This document shows positions 57,023 through 64,000 of a DNA stretch of 64,000 nucleotides, in pieces. Source of the stretch: CAHJXG01 sp964235485 (GTDB lineage: Bacteria; Pseudomonadota; Alphaproteobacteria; Acetobacterales; Acetobacteraceae); contig CAXSAZ010000001.1 of NCBI GenBank assembly GCA_964235485.1, forward strand, positions 409,063 to 473,062, in the 5' to 3' direction. Every line of letters begins with the position of its first letter. The stretch's first letter is position 1. A model generated the notes under the pieces. The model saw only the letters and a program-made list of their open reading frames with translations, searched no databases and had not been told where the DNA came from. The position numbers were made by a program, and so were the translations under genes.

Positions 57023-58576
57023 TTGGCAGCAGGCAGGGTGACGCGGATTTCCCAGAGTTCAAAAGCGGCATCACCGGCACCCCTTGAGGCGGAAGCGGAG
57101 ACGAACATCCTTGGGCGGACCGCGGCCGGGGCGGGTTGGACCGTTGGCTGGCGCATGGCGACGCGCTTACTGGGACTGCTCAGCACCCTTATCCTGACCA
57201 GATTGCTGATGCCGTCGGATTTCGGCCTGATCGCCCTGGGCAGCAGCTTCGTTGTCGCGCTGGACGCCGTGTCTGCGCTGGGCATCGAGGACGCCCTGGT
57301 GCGCGAAAAAGCGCCTGATCGCGAGCTTTACGACACCGGATTCACCTTGAACCTGATCCGTTCAGCCTTGACGGGCACGATCCTGGCCGCTTCCGCCTGG
57401 CCCACGGCCAACTTCTTCCGGGAGCCGAGACTTGCGGACGTGCTTTTAGCCCTGGCGCTGGGAACGGTCGCCAGCGGCTTGACCAACATCGGAATCGTGG
57501 ATTTCCGGCGCAATTTCTCCTTTGATAAAGAGTTCCGCCTGTTGATCCTGCCGCGCCTCGCTGGCGTGCTGACAACAGTTATCGCGGCCGTGTTGATGCG
57601 GAGCTACTTGGCGCTCATTGCCGGCATCCTGACCAGCCGAAGCCTTGCCATCATACTGAGCTACGTCATGCACCCGTACCGGCCGCGCTTGAGCTTGCGG
57701 GCTTGGCGGCATCTGGCCGGGTTCTCGGCTTGGACCTGGGCGCTGGGCACCGCCTCTTTGGTCCGCGACCGCGGCGACGGCTTCCTGATAGGATGGTCGC
57801 TCGATGCGACGCAGGTCGGGATCTACAGCATCGGCACGGAGATCGCCGATTTGCCGACCACTGAGCTTGTCGCGCCCCTGGGACGCGCTTGCTTCTCCGG
57901 TTTCACCGCGGCGCGGCACGCCGGCGAGGATTCCGGGCAGACGTACTTGCGGGTCGTTGCCTTTGTAACCCTGCTCACCTTTCCGATTGCCGTCGGGATT
58001 TCTCTGCTGGCCGATCCGATAGTCAGATTGGCGTTCGGGCAAAAATGGCTTGAAGCGATTCTCATCATTCAGGTCACGGCGCTGTTCTGCTCCACCACGG
58101 TGTTCGGGCAAATCAGCAACGTCTTATTCGGCGCTCATGCGATGCTGCGTTCTTTATTTCTGATAACCTTGGCCGGCATGACGCTGAGGGTCGTGCTCTT
58201 GATCGTCCTGCTGCCGCGCTATGGCATCCTGGGAGCGGTGTTTGCCGCCGGCATCCCCATGCTGTGCGAGTATGCAATCTATGTCGAACTCACGCTGCGC
58301 CGCTTCAAGTTACGCCTGAGCGATCTGTGGCGGCGCATCTGGCGTCCGCTGGTTGCCACCGTGGTGATGGCGGCATCGCTTTACGCCCTGGGACTAGGCT
58401 GGACTGCCACGTCCGGAGACGCGCTGGCGCTCGCCTGCGGGATCGTCGTGGCGGCGGGTCTAGGCGCCGGCATCTACGTTTTGACCCTTGGCGCCCTGTG
58501 GTTCGCGGCGTCCTGCCCGGTCGGAGCCGAAACCGATGCCCTGCTGTTCGCCGGGCGGCTGTTCAGGCGTAGCTAA
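57023..58576 (+). CDS. Oligosaccharide flippase (Wzx/MATE-like)
   Basis: A 517-residue inner-membrane protein with about twelve to fourteen helices, of the polysaccharide-flippase family that turns lipid-linked repeat units across the membrane. The opening AAGAGWTVGWRMATRLLGLL followed by LTRLLMPSDFGLIALGSSFV is typical, as is VGIYSIGTEIADLPTTELVAPLGRACF in the middle. The start is uncertain: TTG at 57023 or GTG at 57038 precede the conserved region; the ATG at 57155 would be inside it. Confidence 0.88.
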   Translation: MAAGRVTRISQSSKAASPAPLEAEAETNILGRTAAGAGWTVGWRMATRLLGLLSTLILTRLLMPSDFGLIALGSSFVVALDAVSALGIEDALVREKAPDRELYDTGFTLNLIRSALTGTILAASAWPTANFFREPRLADVLLALALGTVASGLTNIGIVDFRRNFSFDKEFRLLILPRLAGVLTTVIAAVLMRSYLALIAGILTSRSLAIILSYVMHPYRPRLSLRAWRHLAGFSAWTWALGTASLVRDRGDGFLIGWSLDATQVGIYSIGTEIADLPTTELVAPLGRACFSGFTAARHAGEDSGQTYLRVVAFVTLLTFPIAVGISLLADPIVRLAFGQKWLEAILIIQVTALFCSTTVFGQISNVLFGAHAMLRSLFLITLAGMTLRVVLLIVLLPRYGILGAVFAAGIPMLCEYAIYVELTLRRFKLRLSDLWRRIWRPLVATVVMAASLYALGLGWTATSGDALALACGIVVAAGLGAGIYVLTLGALWFAASCPVGAETDALLFAGRLFRRS

Positions 58577-58620
58577 AGGTTAGAGAAACAAGCTCCGTGA
58601 GGTTGAAGCCTGTGCGGCTT

Positions 58621-59844
58621 TCAGCCAGGACGCAGGATTTCCCTTATCCCTTTGGAAACGCTTGAGCGGTCGTACAGGGTCTGCATCCTCAAACGTGCGG
58701 ACGAGCCGAGCCTCATGCAGAGCGCGTCATCGGCGAGCAATCGAACACATGCTTCGGCCAACGCAGCATCATCGTCATGAAGCAGGAGTTCTTCGTCGTG
58801 GCGGAAGGCAAGTCCCTCCGCGCCGACGCTCGTTGCCACCATCGGCTTGCCATATGCGGCCGCCTCGATCAGCTTGACCCGGGTGCCGCCCCCGTTCACC
58901 ATTGGGCAGCAAACGACCCGCGCCTGTGCATAAAGCGCGTCGAGGTCGGGGACGAAGCCTCGGTACTCAATGCGCGCGTCGGCAGGATCCGCTTGGGCCA
59001 AGGCATCGGAGCCGCTTCCTGCGACAAGCAATCGCGCCTGCGGCACAGCCTGCCATACCAAAGGCATGATCCTTCTGACCAGGCGCGCCACGCACTCGAT
59101 GTTTGGCTCGTAGGTCATCAGGCCGATGAACAGTATCGTTGGGTCAGGAACCAAGGGTGATGGGGCAGCAGGCACCCTGACGGCGTTCGGGATCGTCACG
59201 ACGTTGCGCATCCTGAGCGCAAGAAGGTGCCGGCGGTCACGTTCCGAGCAAACGAAAGTCGCTCGTGACAACGCCGCACCTTGCCATTCGGCTTTCAGCA
59301 GCGCCGGGACGTGGGCGGCGTAGATCAGCTTCCCCGGCCAGATTGGCCTTTGCAGGGCAGACCGCAACCGCATCCGATGCTCGACGTCGTCCAGGTCGAA
59401 GAACATCCGCGGCGGGTGCTGCGCGGTTTGAAGCACCGCGCACATGGCGGGCAGGCGATGCGCGAGCACCAGACCTGTCGATGTGCCGAGTTGGCGATTG
59501 ATCGCGTCAACTATGGCGGTTCCGCCAAAAGGAAAGAAGTTCGGCTGGTGTGCCGCGCTGATGCTTCCTTGCAGGTAATGGTTGTAGAAAGTTTCCGTCC
59601 TGCTCCGCCTTGCCACGAGCGTGACATCCACGGCGTGACCCCAATAATGCGATTCGACCCTGTTCAAGCGGTGCCGCCGTCCCTCCCACTCCTCGACGAC
59701 CTGGCTCGGTACCAGTCTGAGGATCCGAACAGGCCGGTTGCCTCCCGCAAGCGCCTCCAGGAACAAGGCGAGCCGCTTGTTGACCCCTTGGGAGTCACGT
59801 CCGGTCGTGACTGGAAGGGTCGGAGTGATCACCAATGAATCCAA
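58621..59844 (-). CDS. Glycosyltransferase (GT4-like, sugar unknown)
   Basis: A 407-residue GT-B-fold glycosyltransferase. The N-terminal half has FFDLDDVEHRMRLRS; the C-terminal donor domain has ILFIGLMTYEPNIECVARLV, IEYRGFVPDLDALYAQARVVC and PMVNGGGTRVKLIEAAAYGKPMVATSVGAEGL, the retaining GT4 pattern with the donor-binding Glu. It probably adds a sugar to the exopolysaccharide repeat unit. It converges with the flippase gene. Confidence 0.88.
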   Translation of the reverse strand: MDSLVITPTLPVTTGRDSQGVNKRLALFLEALAGGNRPVRILRLVPSQVVEEWEGRRHRLNRVESHYWGHAVDVTLVARRSRTETFYNHYLQGSISAAHQPNFFPFGGTAIVDAINRQLGTSTGLVLAHRLPAMCAVLQTAQHPPRMFFDLDDVEHRMRLRSALQRPIWPGKLIYAAHVPALLKAEWQGAALSRATFVCSERDRRHLLALRMRNVVTIPNAVRVPAAPSPLVPDPTILFIGLMTYEPNIECVARLVRRIMPLVWQAVPQARLLVAGSGSDALAQADPADARIEYRGFVPDLDALYAQARVVCCPMVNGGGTRVKLIEAAAYGKPMVATSVGAEGLAFRHDEELLLHDDDAALAEACVRLLADDALCMRLGSSARLRMQTLYDRSSVSKGIREILRPG

Positions 59845-59898
59845 TTTGACGCCGTGAAATCACGTTGGCTGCTGCGCAGGGTAGTCCGGCAAAGGCTG

Positions 59899-61290
59899 CT
59901 ACTCGTTGGGCTGCACCGAAAAGGCACTTGTCACTGCGCGTCGCGCCTGGGCCGCGTCGTCCTGCTGAGCTGTCCAACCACCCGAAATCCACTCCTTGAG
60001 GATGGAGGCCACCCGGCGAGCCACCGGGTCAAGGGCGGCGCCCCAGTCGCGCGGCAGGGTGATCGCTGCCGAGCCGCGATGGCCGCCGTTGACGCGGGAA
60101 GCGCCCCGTATCAGGCCCTGCGTCATGGCCTCGATGGTTGGCTCGACCGCGACGATGTTTTCCGACATCGCTGCCAGGGCCTCGCGGGTCTTCGTGGCGA
60201 AGGTGGTGGTGACCGACAGGCCGCCGCACGCAGCCATTTCCAGCACGGGATAGCTCGTGTGCGGCGACAGCATGGGGCAGAGCAGGATGTCCGCCCCGCG
60301 CAGCACGTTGCCATAGCCGGCGTAGTCCATCCACGGCGCACGGCGCAGTACATGCCCGTTGCCGAGCGGCAAATCCGGAACGCTTCCTCGGCTGCCGATG
60401 GACAGGAACTCCCACCCGGCAAACGCCGGGTCAGCGGCGGCCTGGCGCAATGCCGTCAAGCCCATGCCGAACAGGTTGCGGGTGTTGGTCGGCCGTGCGT
60501 AGAACAGCAGGCGCCGGGGGCGGGGGGGCGCGCTGGCCGCGCCGGGGTGGAACAGGGCGGCGTCCACCGCAGGCTCGAAGACGATGGCGCGGTCTCGCGT
60601 GGCCGGGTCGTTCAGCCGCCCGAGAGGTTGGGTCAGCAGGTAATCCGCCAGCGTCGCTTGGTTGATGATCGGCCAGTAGTCCATCCCATAGGTTTCGAGC
60701 GCCAGCGCGAAGTTGCTGGACCAGGGGTAGAAGCCTGGCTCGAACTCCTGCAGCATGTAGAAGAATTGGCGGCACGGCAGCTTCGGCAGCACGGCCTTCA
60801 GTTGCTGCGCTGTTGTCCAATGCGTTGCCAGGAAGATATCACCAGGGCCAAGCTGCAAGGGCGGCCCGGCCTGCGCCGCGCTGGCGATTTGAACGTTCGG
60901 GGCGCCGCTTCCCAGCAAGCTTTTTGCGTGATTGTGGAGCCACGCCGGGTCAATCGTTGCGGCTTCAACCGTGGACACCAACCGGACCGGCACACCGTTC
61001 CTCGCGATCCGGAACGCGAGGTTGATGACGGTGTTGGGACCGCCCGTCATCCCCATGACGGACCAGGCCGTGTCCAGGACGTTGAGCGTCGGCACCCTGG
61101 CAGGGGCCGGGTTGTACTGCACGTTCATCGGCGTCGCGTGCAGGACATCCAGAAGACGTTGCTCAAACAGCGCCGGGTTGGTGAATTGTAGGACGTTTCT
61201 TGCCAGGCGTTCTGGATCGCGGCGCAGCAGGCTGACATTTACAGACACTTTTTTTAAAAGACGTCGGAAACGCTTCAAGTCGCTCGGCAT
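59899..61290 (-). CDS. WsaF-like glycosyltransferase
   Basis: A 463-residue protein of the rhamnosyltransferase WsaF-like group. The donor domain reads LLFYARPTNTRNLFGMGL, FLSIGSRGSVPDLPLGNG, and PMLSPHTSYPVLEMAACGGLSV; the N-terminal domain has TWTTAQQLKAVLPK-like HWTTAQQLKAVLPKLP and FFYMLQEFEPGFYPWSS. The ATG at 61290 with a GGAG site is chosen over upstream in-frame codons that lie in poor codon context. It precedes the other minus-strand glycosyltransferase and probably shares its transcript. Confidence 0.86.
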   Translation of the reverse strand: MPSDLKRFRRLLKKVSVNVSLLRRDPERLARNVLQFTNPALFEQRLLDVLHATPMNVQYNPAPARVPTLNVLDTAWSVMGMTGGPNTVINLAFRIARNGVPVRLVSTVEAATIDPAWLHNHAKSLLGSGAPNVQIASAAQAGPPLQLGPGDIFLATHWTTAQQLKAVLPKLPCRQFFYMLQEFEPGFYPWSSNFALALETYGMDYWPIINQATLADYLLTQPLGRLNDPATRDRAIVFEPAVDAALFHPGAASAPPRPRRLLFYARPTNTRNLFGMGLTALRQAAADPAFAGWEFLSIGSRGSVPDLPLGNGHVLRRAPWMDYAGYGNVLRGADILLCPMLSPHTSYPVLEMAACGGLSVTTTFATKTREALAAMSENIVAVEPTIEAMTQGLIRGASRVNGGHRGSAAITLPRDWGAALDPVARRVASILKEWISGGWTAQQDDAAQARRAVTSAFSVQPNE

Positions 61291-61512
61291 GGGTGCGCTT
61301 CTCCGTTGCAGCGCTGGCAAGGGCTTGCCTCCCTGCATAGCCGCTGCCGGTTTTTGAAGCGAGAGCGAACCGAAACAGTCATGCTGCCTATCATTTCTGG
61401 TAAACAATGGACTCACCATGCCCGGTGCTGGGAGAGCGGACCAGACCGTTCCCAAGTCGAAAACGCCACAGCACGTTGCAGCCTGCAACTCAGCTCATCT
61501 AGGAGTGACGCC

Positions 61513-62577
61513 ATGAGCCCTCCTTTCTTCAACGCTTCCCGCCCGGCGCTGATCGCGGCGGGGGCACGCATCTGCACCTTGGTCATCGATGCGGAAGAAA
61601 GCTTCAACTGGGAAGCGCCGGTCCGCGGGACGGCCTACACGACCTCGTGCATGCGCAACACCGGCGAACTGCACAGGATTGTCGGCGCTTATGGCCTCGT
61701 GCCGGCCTACCTGCTGACCTACCCCGTGCTGGAGGACGTCGATGTCGTCCGCAGCCTGCGTCACCAGGTCGGAAAGGGCAGGTGCATCCTGGGCGTGCAG
61801 CTCCATCCCTGGGTCACGCCTCCGTTCGGCGACGACATCGGGGCGCGCTACTCGTTCTCGGGCAACCTCCGCTCCGATCTCGAAGAGCGCAAGCTGGTGT
61901 CCCTGAAATCCAAGTTCGTGGAATGCTTCGGCTACGAGCCGCTGGTTTACCGAAGCGGGCGTTACGGCGTGAGCCGGGACACGGCGGGGCTGCTGGAAAA
62001 GCACGGCTTCGCCATCGACACCAGCCTCGCGCCCCGCACGACGTTCGACGCCGAGGGCGGGCCGGACACCACGGCCCTCGACTACGGGCTGTTCTGGTTC
62101 GGCAAGCAGCGCAACCTGCTGGAGGTGCCGCTGTGCCGCAGCGTCGTGGGCTGGGCCGGGCTGGCGGCGGGCAGCTTGTATCGCAACCTCAGCATACCTT
62201 GGACGACGCATAGCCCCGTTTCCGCCGTGCTGAGCCGGTCCCGATGCGCCGAGCGCATCACCCTTTCGCCGGAAGGCAACGACTTCCCCGCCATGCGGCG
62301 CCTGGCGAACGGCTTATGCGCCAGAGGCCAAACCATCCTCGCGTTGAGCTTCCACAGCTCATCCTTGGAGGTGGGCGGCAATCCCTACGTCGTGGCGCGC
62401 GCTGACCTCCATGGGTTCTATGACCGCTTGTCTGCCGTGCTGGACTATCTTGCAAACGACCTCGGTTTCAGTTTTGCCGATGTCCTGCAAGTCCCGGATC
62501 ACCTTTTGGACGCGCCCCCGATAGGTTCGGCCTGCACTCCGACGGTCCTCGCCGACACGGTGGGAGCGTGCAGATGA
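61513..62577 (+). CDS. Polysaccharide-deacetylase-fold (WalW-like) protein
   Basis: A 354-residue protein with the NodB-type deacetylase fold. The metal/acid region reads TLVIDAEESFNWEAP, a histidine pair HxxW is in GVQLHPWVTPPF, YRSGRYGVSRDTAGLLEKHGF is the catalytic-site arginine segment and LSFHSSSLEVGGNPYV the C-terminal histidine. It may remove acetyl groups from the exopolysaccharide, but the canonical THPD-type motif is altered. The start has AGGAGTGACGCC. It overlaps the next gene by four bases (ATGA). Confidence 0.78.
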   Translation: MSPPFFNASRPALIAAGARICTLVIDAEESFNWEAPVRGTAYTTSCMRNTGELHRIVGAYGLVPAYLLTYPVLEDVDVVRSLRHQVGKGRCILGVQLHPWVTPPFGDDIGARYSFSGNLRSDLEERKLVSLKSKFVECFGYEPLVYRSGRYGVSRDTAGLLEKHGFAIDTSLAPRTTFDAEGGPDTTALDYGLFWFGKQRNLLEVPLCRSVVGWAGLAAGSLYRNLSIPWTTHSPVSAVLSRSRCAERITLSPEGNDFPAMRRLANGLCARGQTILALSFHSSSLEVGGNPYVVARADLHGFYDRLSAVLDYLANDLGFSFADVLQVPDHLLDAPPIGSACTPTVLADTVGACR

Positions 62578-63872
62578 GACCACCAGGGAACGTCCTGCTG
62601 ATCGCGAGCAACTTTCCGCCCGTGCGCGGCGGTTCGGCCGTTGTTTACGACAACCTCGCCCGGAACGCTGGCGGGCGGATCATCGTTTTGGCGTCCAAGA
62701 TCAATTACCGGGACGGCTTGCCCATCGTCGGCTGGCGCGAGCATGACCGGCACGCGCCTTACCGCATCATCCGTCTCCCGCTGCTGCGCACGGAGCTTCA
62801 GGAAGGGCAAGTCGGGCCGATCCGGAAGCTTTCGCTCATCGTCCATGACCTCTGGATCAGGCTGCGCCTCGTCGCGACAACCCTTGTCGTGATCCGGCGG
62901 GAGCGCATCTCGGCGGTCTGCATCGGGGAGCTTCTGGCAAGCGGCTGGATGCTCGGCATCCTGCGCTGGCTGCCCAAGCTCCGTCTCCTGGTTTACGTGC
63001 ACGGCGAGGAAATCACGACCGAGGACGGCTATGACAAGGATGCCCGCCGACGCCGCCAAGCCTTGCTGGCGGACCGGATCATCGCCGTCAGCCGGTTCAC
63101 CCGGACGGCGATCCGCTCCGTGCTCGGCCCAAGCGCCGACGCCCGGCTGAGCCTGATCGGCAATGGGGTAGATACCGGGCGCTTCCAGTGCGGAGAGAAA
63201 CAGCCGGAGCTGATCGACCAATACGGCTTGCGGGGCCGGTTCGTCTTCGTGTCGGTCTGCCGGCTGCTGGAGAAGAAGGGCATCGACAATGCCATCCGGG
63301 CCTTTGCTGAATTGGCCGTCCTCGATCAAGGCTGCAGCTACCTGATCGTCGGGATGGGGCCGTTTCAGCAGGAATTGCAGGAGATCGCCGCCGCGACCGG
63401 CGCCAAGGACCGCATCATATTCACCGGCGAGGTGACCGACGACGATCTGGTCGATCATTACCGGCTCGGCGATGTCTTCATCATGCCGAACCGTGAGCTG
63501 GCCAACGGCGATACCGAGGGGTTCGGCCTGGTATTCCTGGAAGCCAACAGTTGCGGGTTGCCGGTGATCGCCGGGCAGGACGGCGGCAGCACGGATGCCG
63601 TGTGCCACGGAAAGAATGGCTTGGTCGTCAACGGGAACTCGGTTGCGGACATTGCATCCGCCATGGCGCTCTTGCGGTCCGATGCCCTGCTGCGCGCCGA
63701 GCTGTGCCGCGGCGGGCGCGCCATGGCAGCCGCCGCCGATTGGAAGGAAAAGGCGGTGCTGTTCATGCGGCTGTGCGCCGGCGAGACGGAAGCCTCGCCC
63801 GGGTGCGAGTCCAGAGCCTTGGTCCCGCAGCCGGCCCAGGCGCCGGATGAGGCAGGCCGCCGGACAGCCTAG
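62574..63872 (+). CDS. Glycosyltransferase family 4
   Basis: A 432-residue GT4 enzyme. The N-terminal acceptor domain has NVLLIASNFPPVRGGSAVV; the donor domain FVSVCRLLEKKGIDNAIRAF, YLIVGMGPFQQELQEIA, IIFTGEVTDDDLVDHYRLGD and the retaining motif EGFGLVFLEANSCGLPVIAG with both glutamates. The ATG overlaps the deacetylase stop and follows a GGGAG site, so the two are translationally coupled. Confidence 0.93.
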   Translation: MRPPGNVLLIASNFPPVRGGSAVVYDNLARNAGGRIIVLASKINYRDGLPIVGWREHDRHAPYRIIRLPLLRTELQEGQVGPIRKLSLIVHDLWIRLRLVATTLVVIRRERISAVCIGELLASGWMLGILRWLPKLRLLVYVHGEEITTEDGYDKDARRRRQALLADRIIAVSRFTRTAIRSVLGPSADARLSLIGNGVDTGRFQCGEKQPELIDQYGLRGRFVFVSVCRLLEKKGIDNAIRAFAELAVLDQGCSYLIVGMGPFQQELQEIAAATGAKDRIIFTGEVTDDDLVDHYRLGDVFIMPNRELANGDTEGFGLVFLEANSCGLPVIAGQDGGSTDAVCHGKNGLVVNGNSVADIASAMALLRSDALLRAELCRGGRAMAAAADWKEKAVLFMRLCAGETEASPGCESRALVPQPAQAPDEAGRRTA

Positions 63873-63920
63873 CGGCGCGGAACGGGTGCCTTCCGTTTGT
63901 TCCGCGCCGCCGCGGGCGCC

Positions 63921-64000
63921 TCACCGCTCGGGTTTGGCCGCCCGCCCGACCCCATGGTAATCCAGCCCGGCGGCGGCGACGGCTGCCGGGTCGAACACGT
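63921..64000 (-). CDS. C-terminal end of a nucleotide-sugar (UDP-glucose-type) dehydrogenase, partial
   Basis: The last 25 codons of a gene entering from the right edge read VFDPAAVAAAGLDYHGVGR and end AAKPER. This is the final segment of UDP-glucose/GDP-mannose 6-dehydrogenases (xxDPxxVxxxGxxYxGIGR). Such an enzyme would supply a uronic-acid donor for the exopolysaccharide made by the neighbouring genes. The call rests on a short stretch. Confidence 0.7.
   Translation of the reverse strand, partial: VFDPAAVAAAGLDYHGVGRAAKPER

Overview
The window comes from a high-GC bacterial chromosome (scaffolded draft; one run of 100 N). Gene content points to an alphaproteobacterium, most likely in the Rhodospirillales/Acetobacteraceae area: grpE-dnaK-dnaJ order, a glycine-riboswitch-controlled gcvTHP operon, a PhoB-regulated pst operon ending in phoU-phoB, many xanthine-dehydrogenase-type molybdoenzyme genes, Mla-type lipid transport genes and an EboE/C/A/B/F cluster. 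The taxon is inferred from gene content and codon use, not from a marker gene.

Layout. 1-3491 (minus): heat-shock operon grpE, dnaK, dnaJ (dnaJ cut by the window edge). 3753-9274 (plus): three-subunit molybdenum aldehyde dehydrogenase of the PaoABC/YagTSR type, a small unknown protein, an N-terminally truncated alpha/beta hydrolase and an acetyltransferase. 9437-11963 (plus): Tat-exported flavin amine oxidase, exported cytochrome c and exported RidA, tightly coupled. 12009-15405 (minus): PAS histidine kinase, PLP serine/threonine dehydratase, phytanoyl-CoA-type dioxygenase. 15651-21060 (minus): pstSCAB-phoU-phoB behind a three-repeat Pho box. 21080-23609 (minus): spore-photoproduct-lyase-family radical SAM protein, a degraded gene remnant, and a DctA-type dicarboxylate symporter. 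23728-28380 (minus): gcvT-gcvH-gcvP behind a tandem glycine riboswitch. 28691-30925 (plus): methyltransferase-like protein, DapA-family aldolase and three very small overlapping genes of unknown function. 30972-34623: RecD2-type helicase, a low-complexity protein, a nitroreductase.

35042-37436 (plus): an ExeA-like membrane protein that has lost its P-loop lysine, overlapping an OmpA-like lipoprotein. 37452-39423: Ada, a DUF1203 protein and a small exported glycine-rich protein. 39583-45279 (plus): an unusual Mla-type operon in which a dCache-sensor/cyclase-like receptor is translationally coupled to MlaE, an ABC ATPase lacking all catalytic motifs, MlaD and a lipoprotein. 45312-46451: anmK. 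46363-51611 (minus): ebo cluster E-C-A-B-F without eboD. 51961-55710: Ogt, a decayed sugar ABC transporter remnant holding the N gap (whose two flanks are the same 55 bases), then a SIS sugar isomerase and NagA (amino-sugar catabolism). 55694-56686: EAL phosphodiesterase. 57023-64000: exopolysaccharide cluster (flippase, three glycosyltransferases, a deacetylase, the end of a nucleotide-sugar dehydrogenase).

Themes: envelope biogenesis and lipid/metabolite traffic (Mla, Ebo, exopolysaccharide), phosphate and glycine control circuits, and DNA alkylation/UV repair (Ada, Ogt, SPL-family protein). The most interesting systems are the exported amine oxidase-cytochrome-RidA module, the receptor-coupled Mla operon with a pseudo-ATPase, and the eboD-less ebo cluster. 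I found no tRNA, rRNA, CRISPR array, insertion sequence or prophage.
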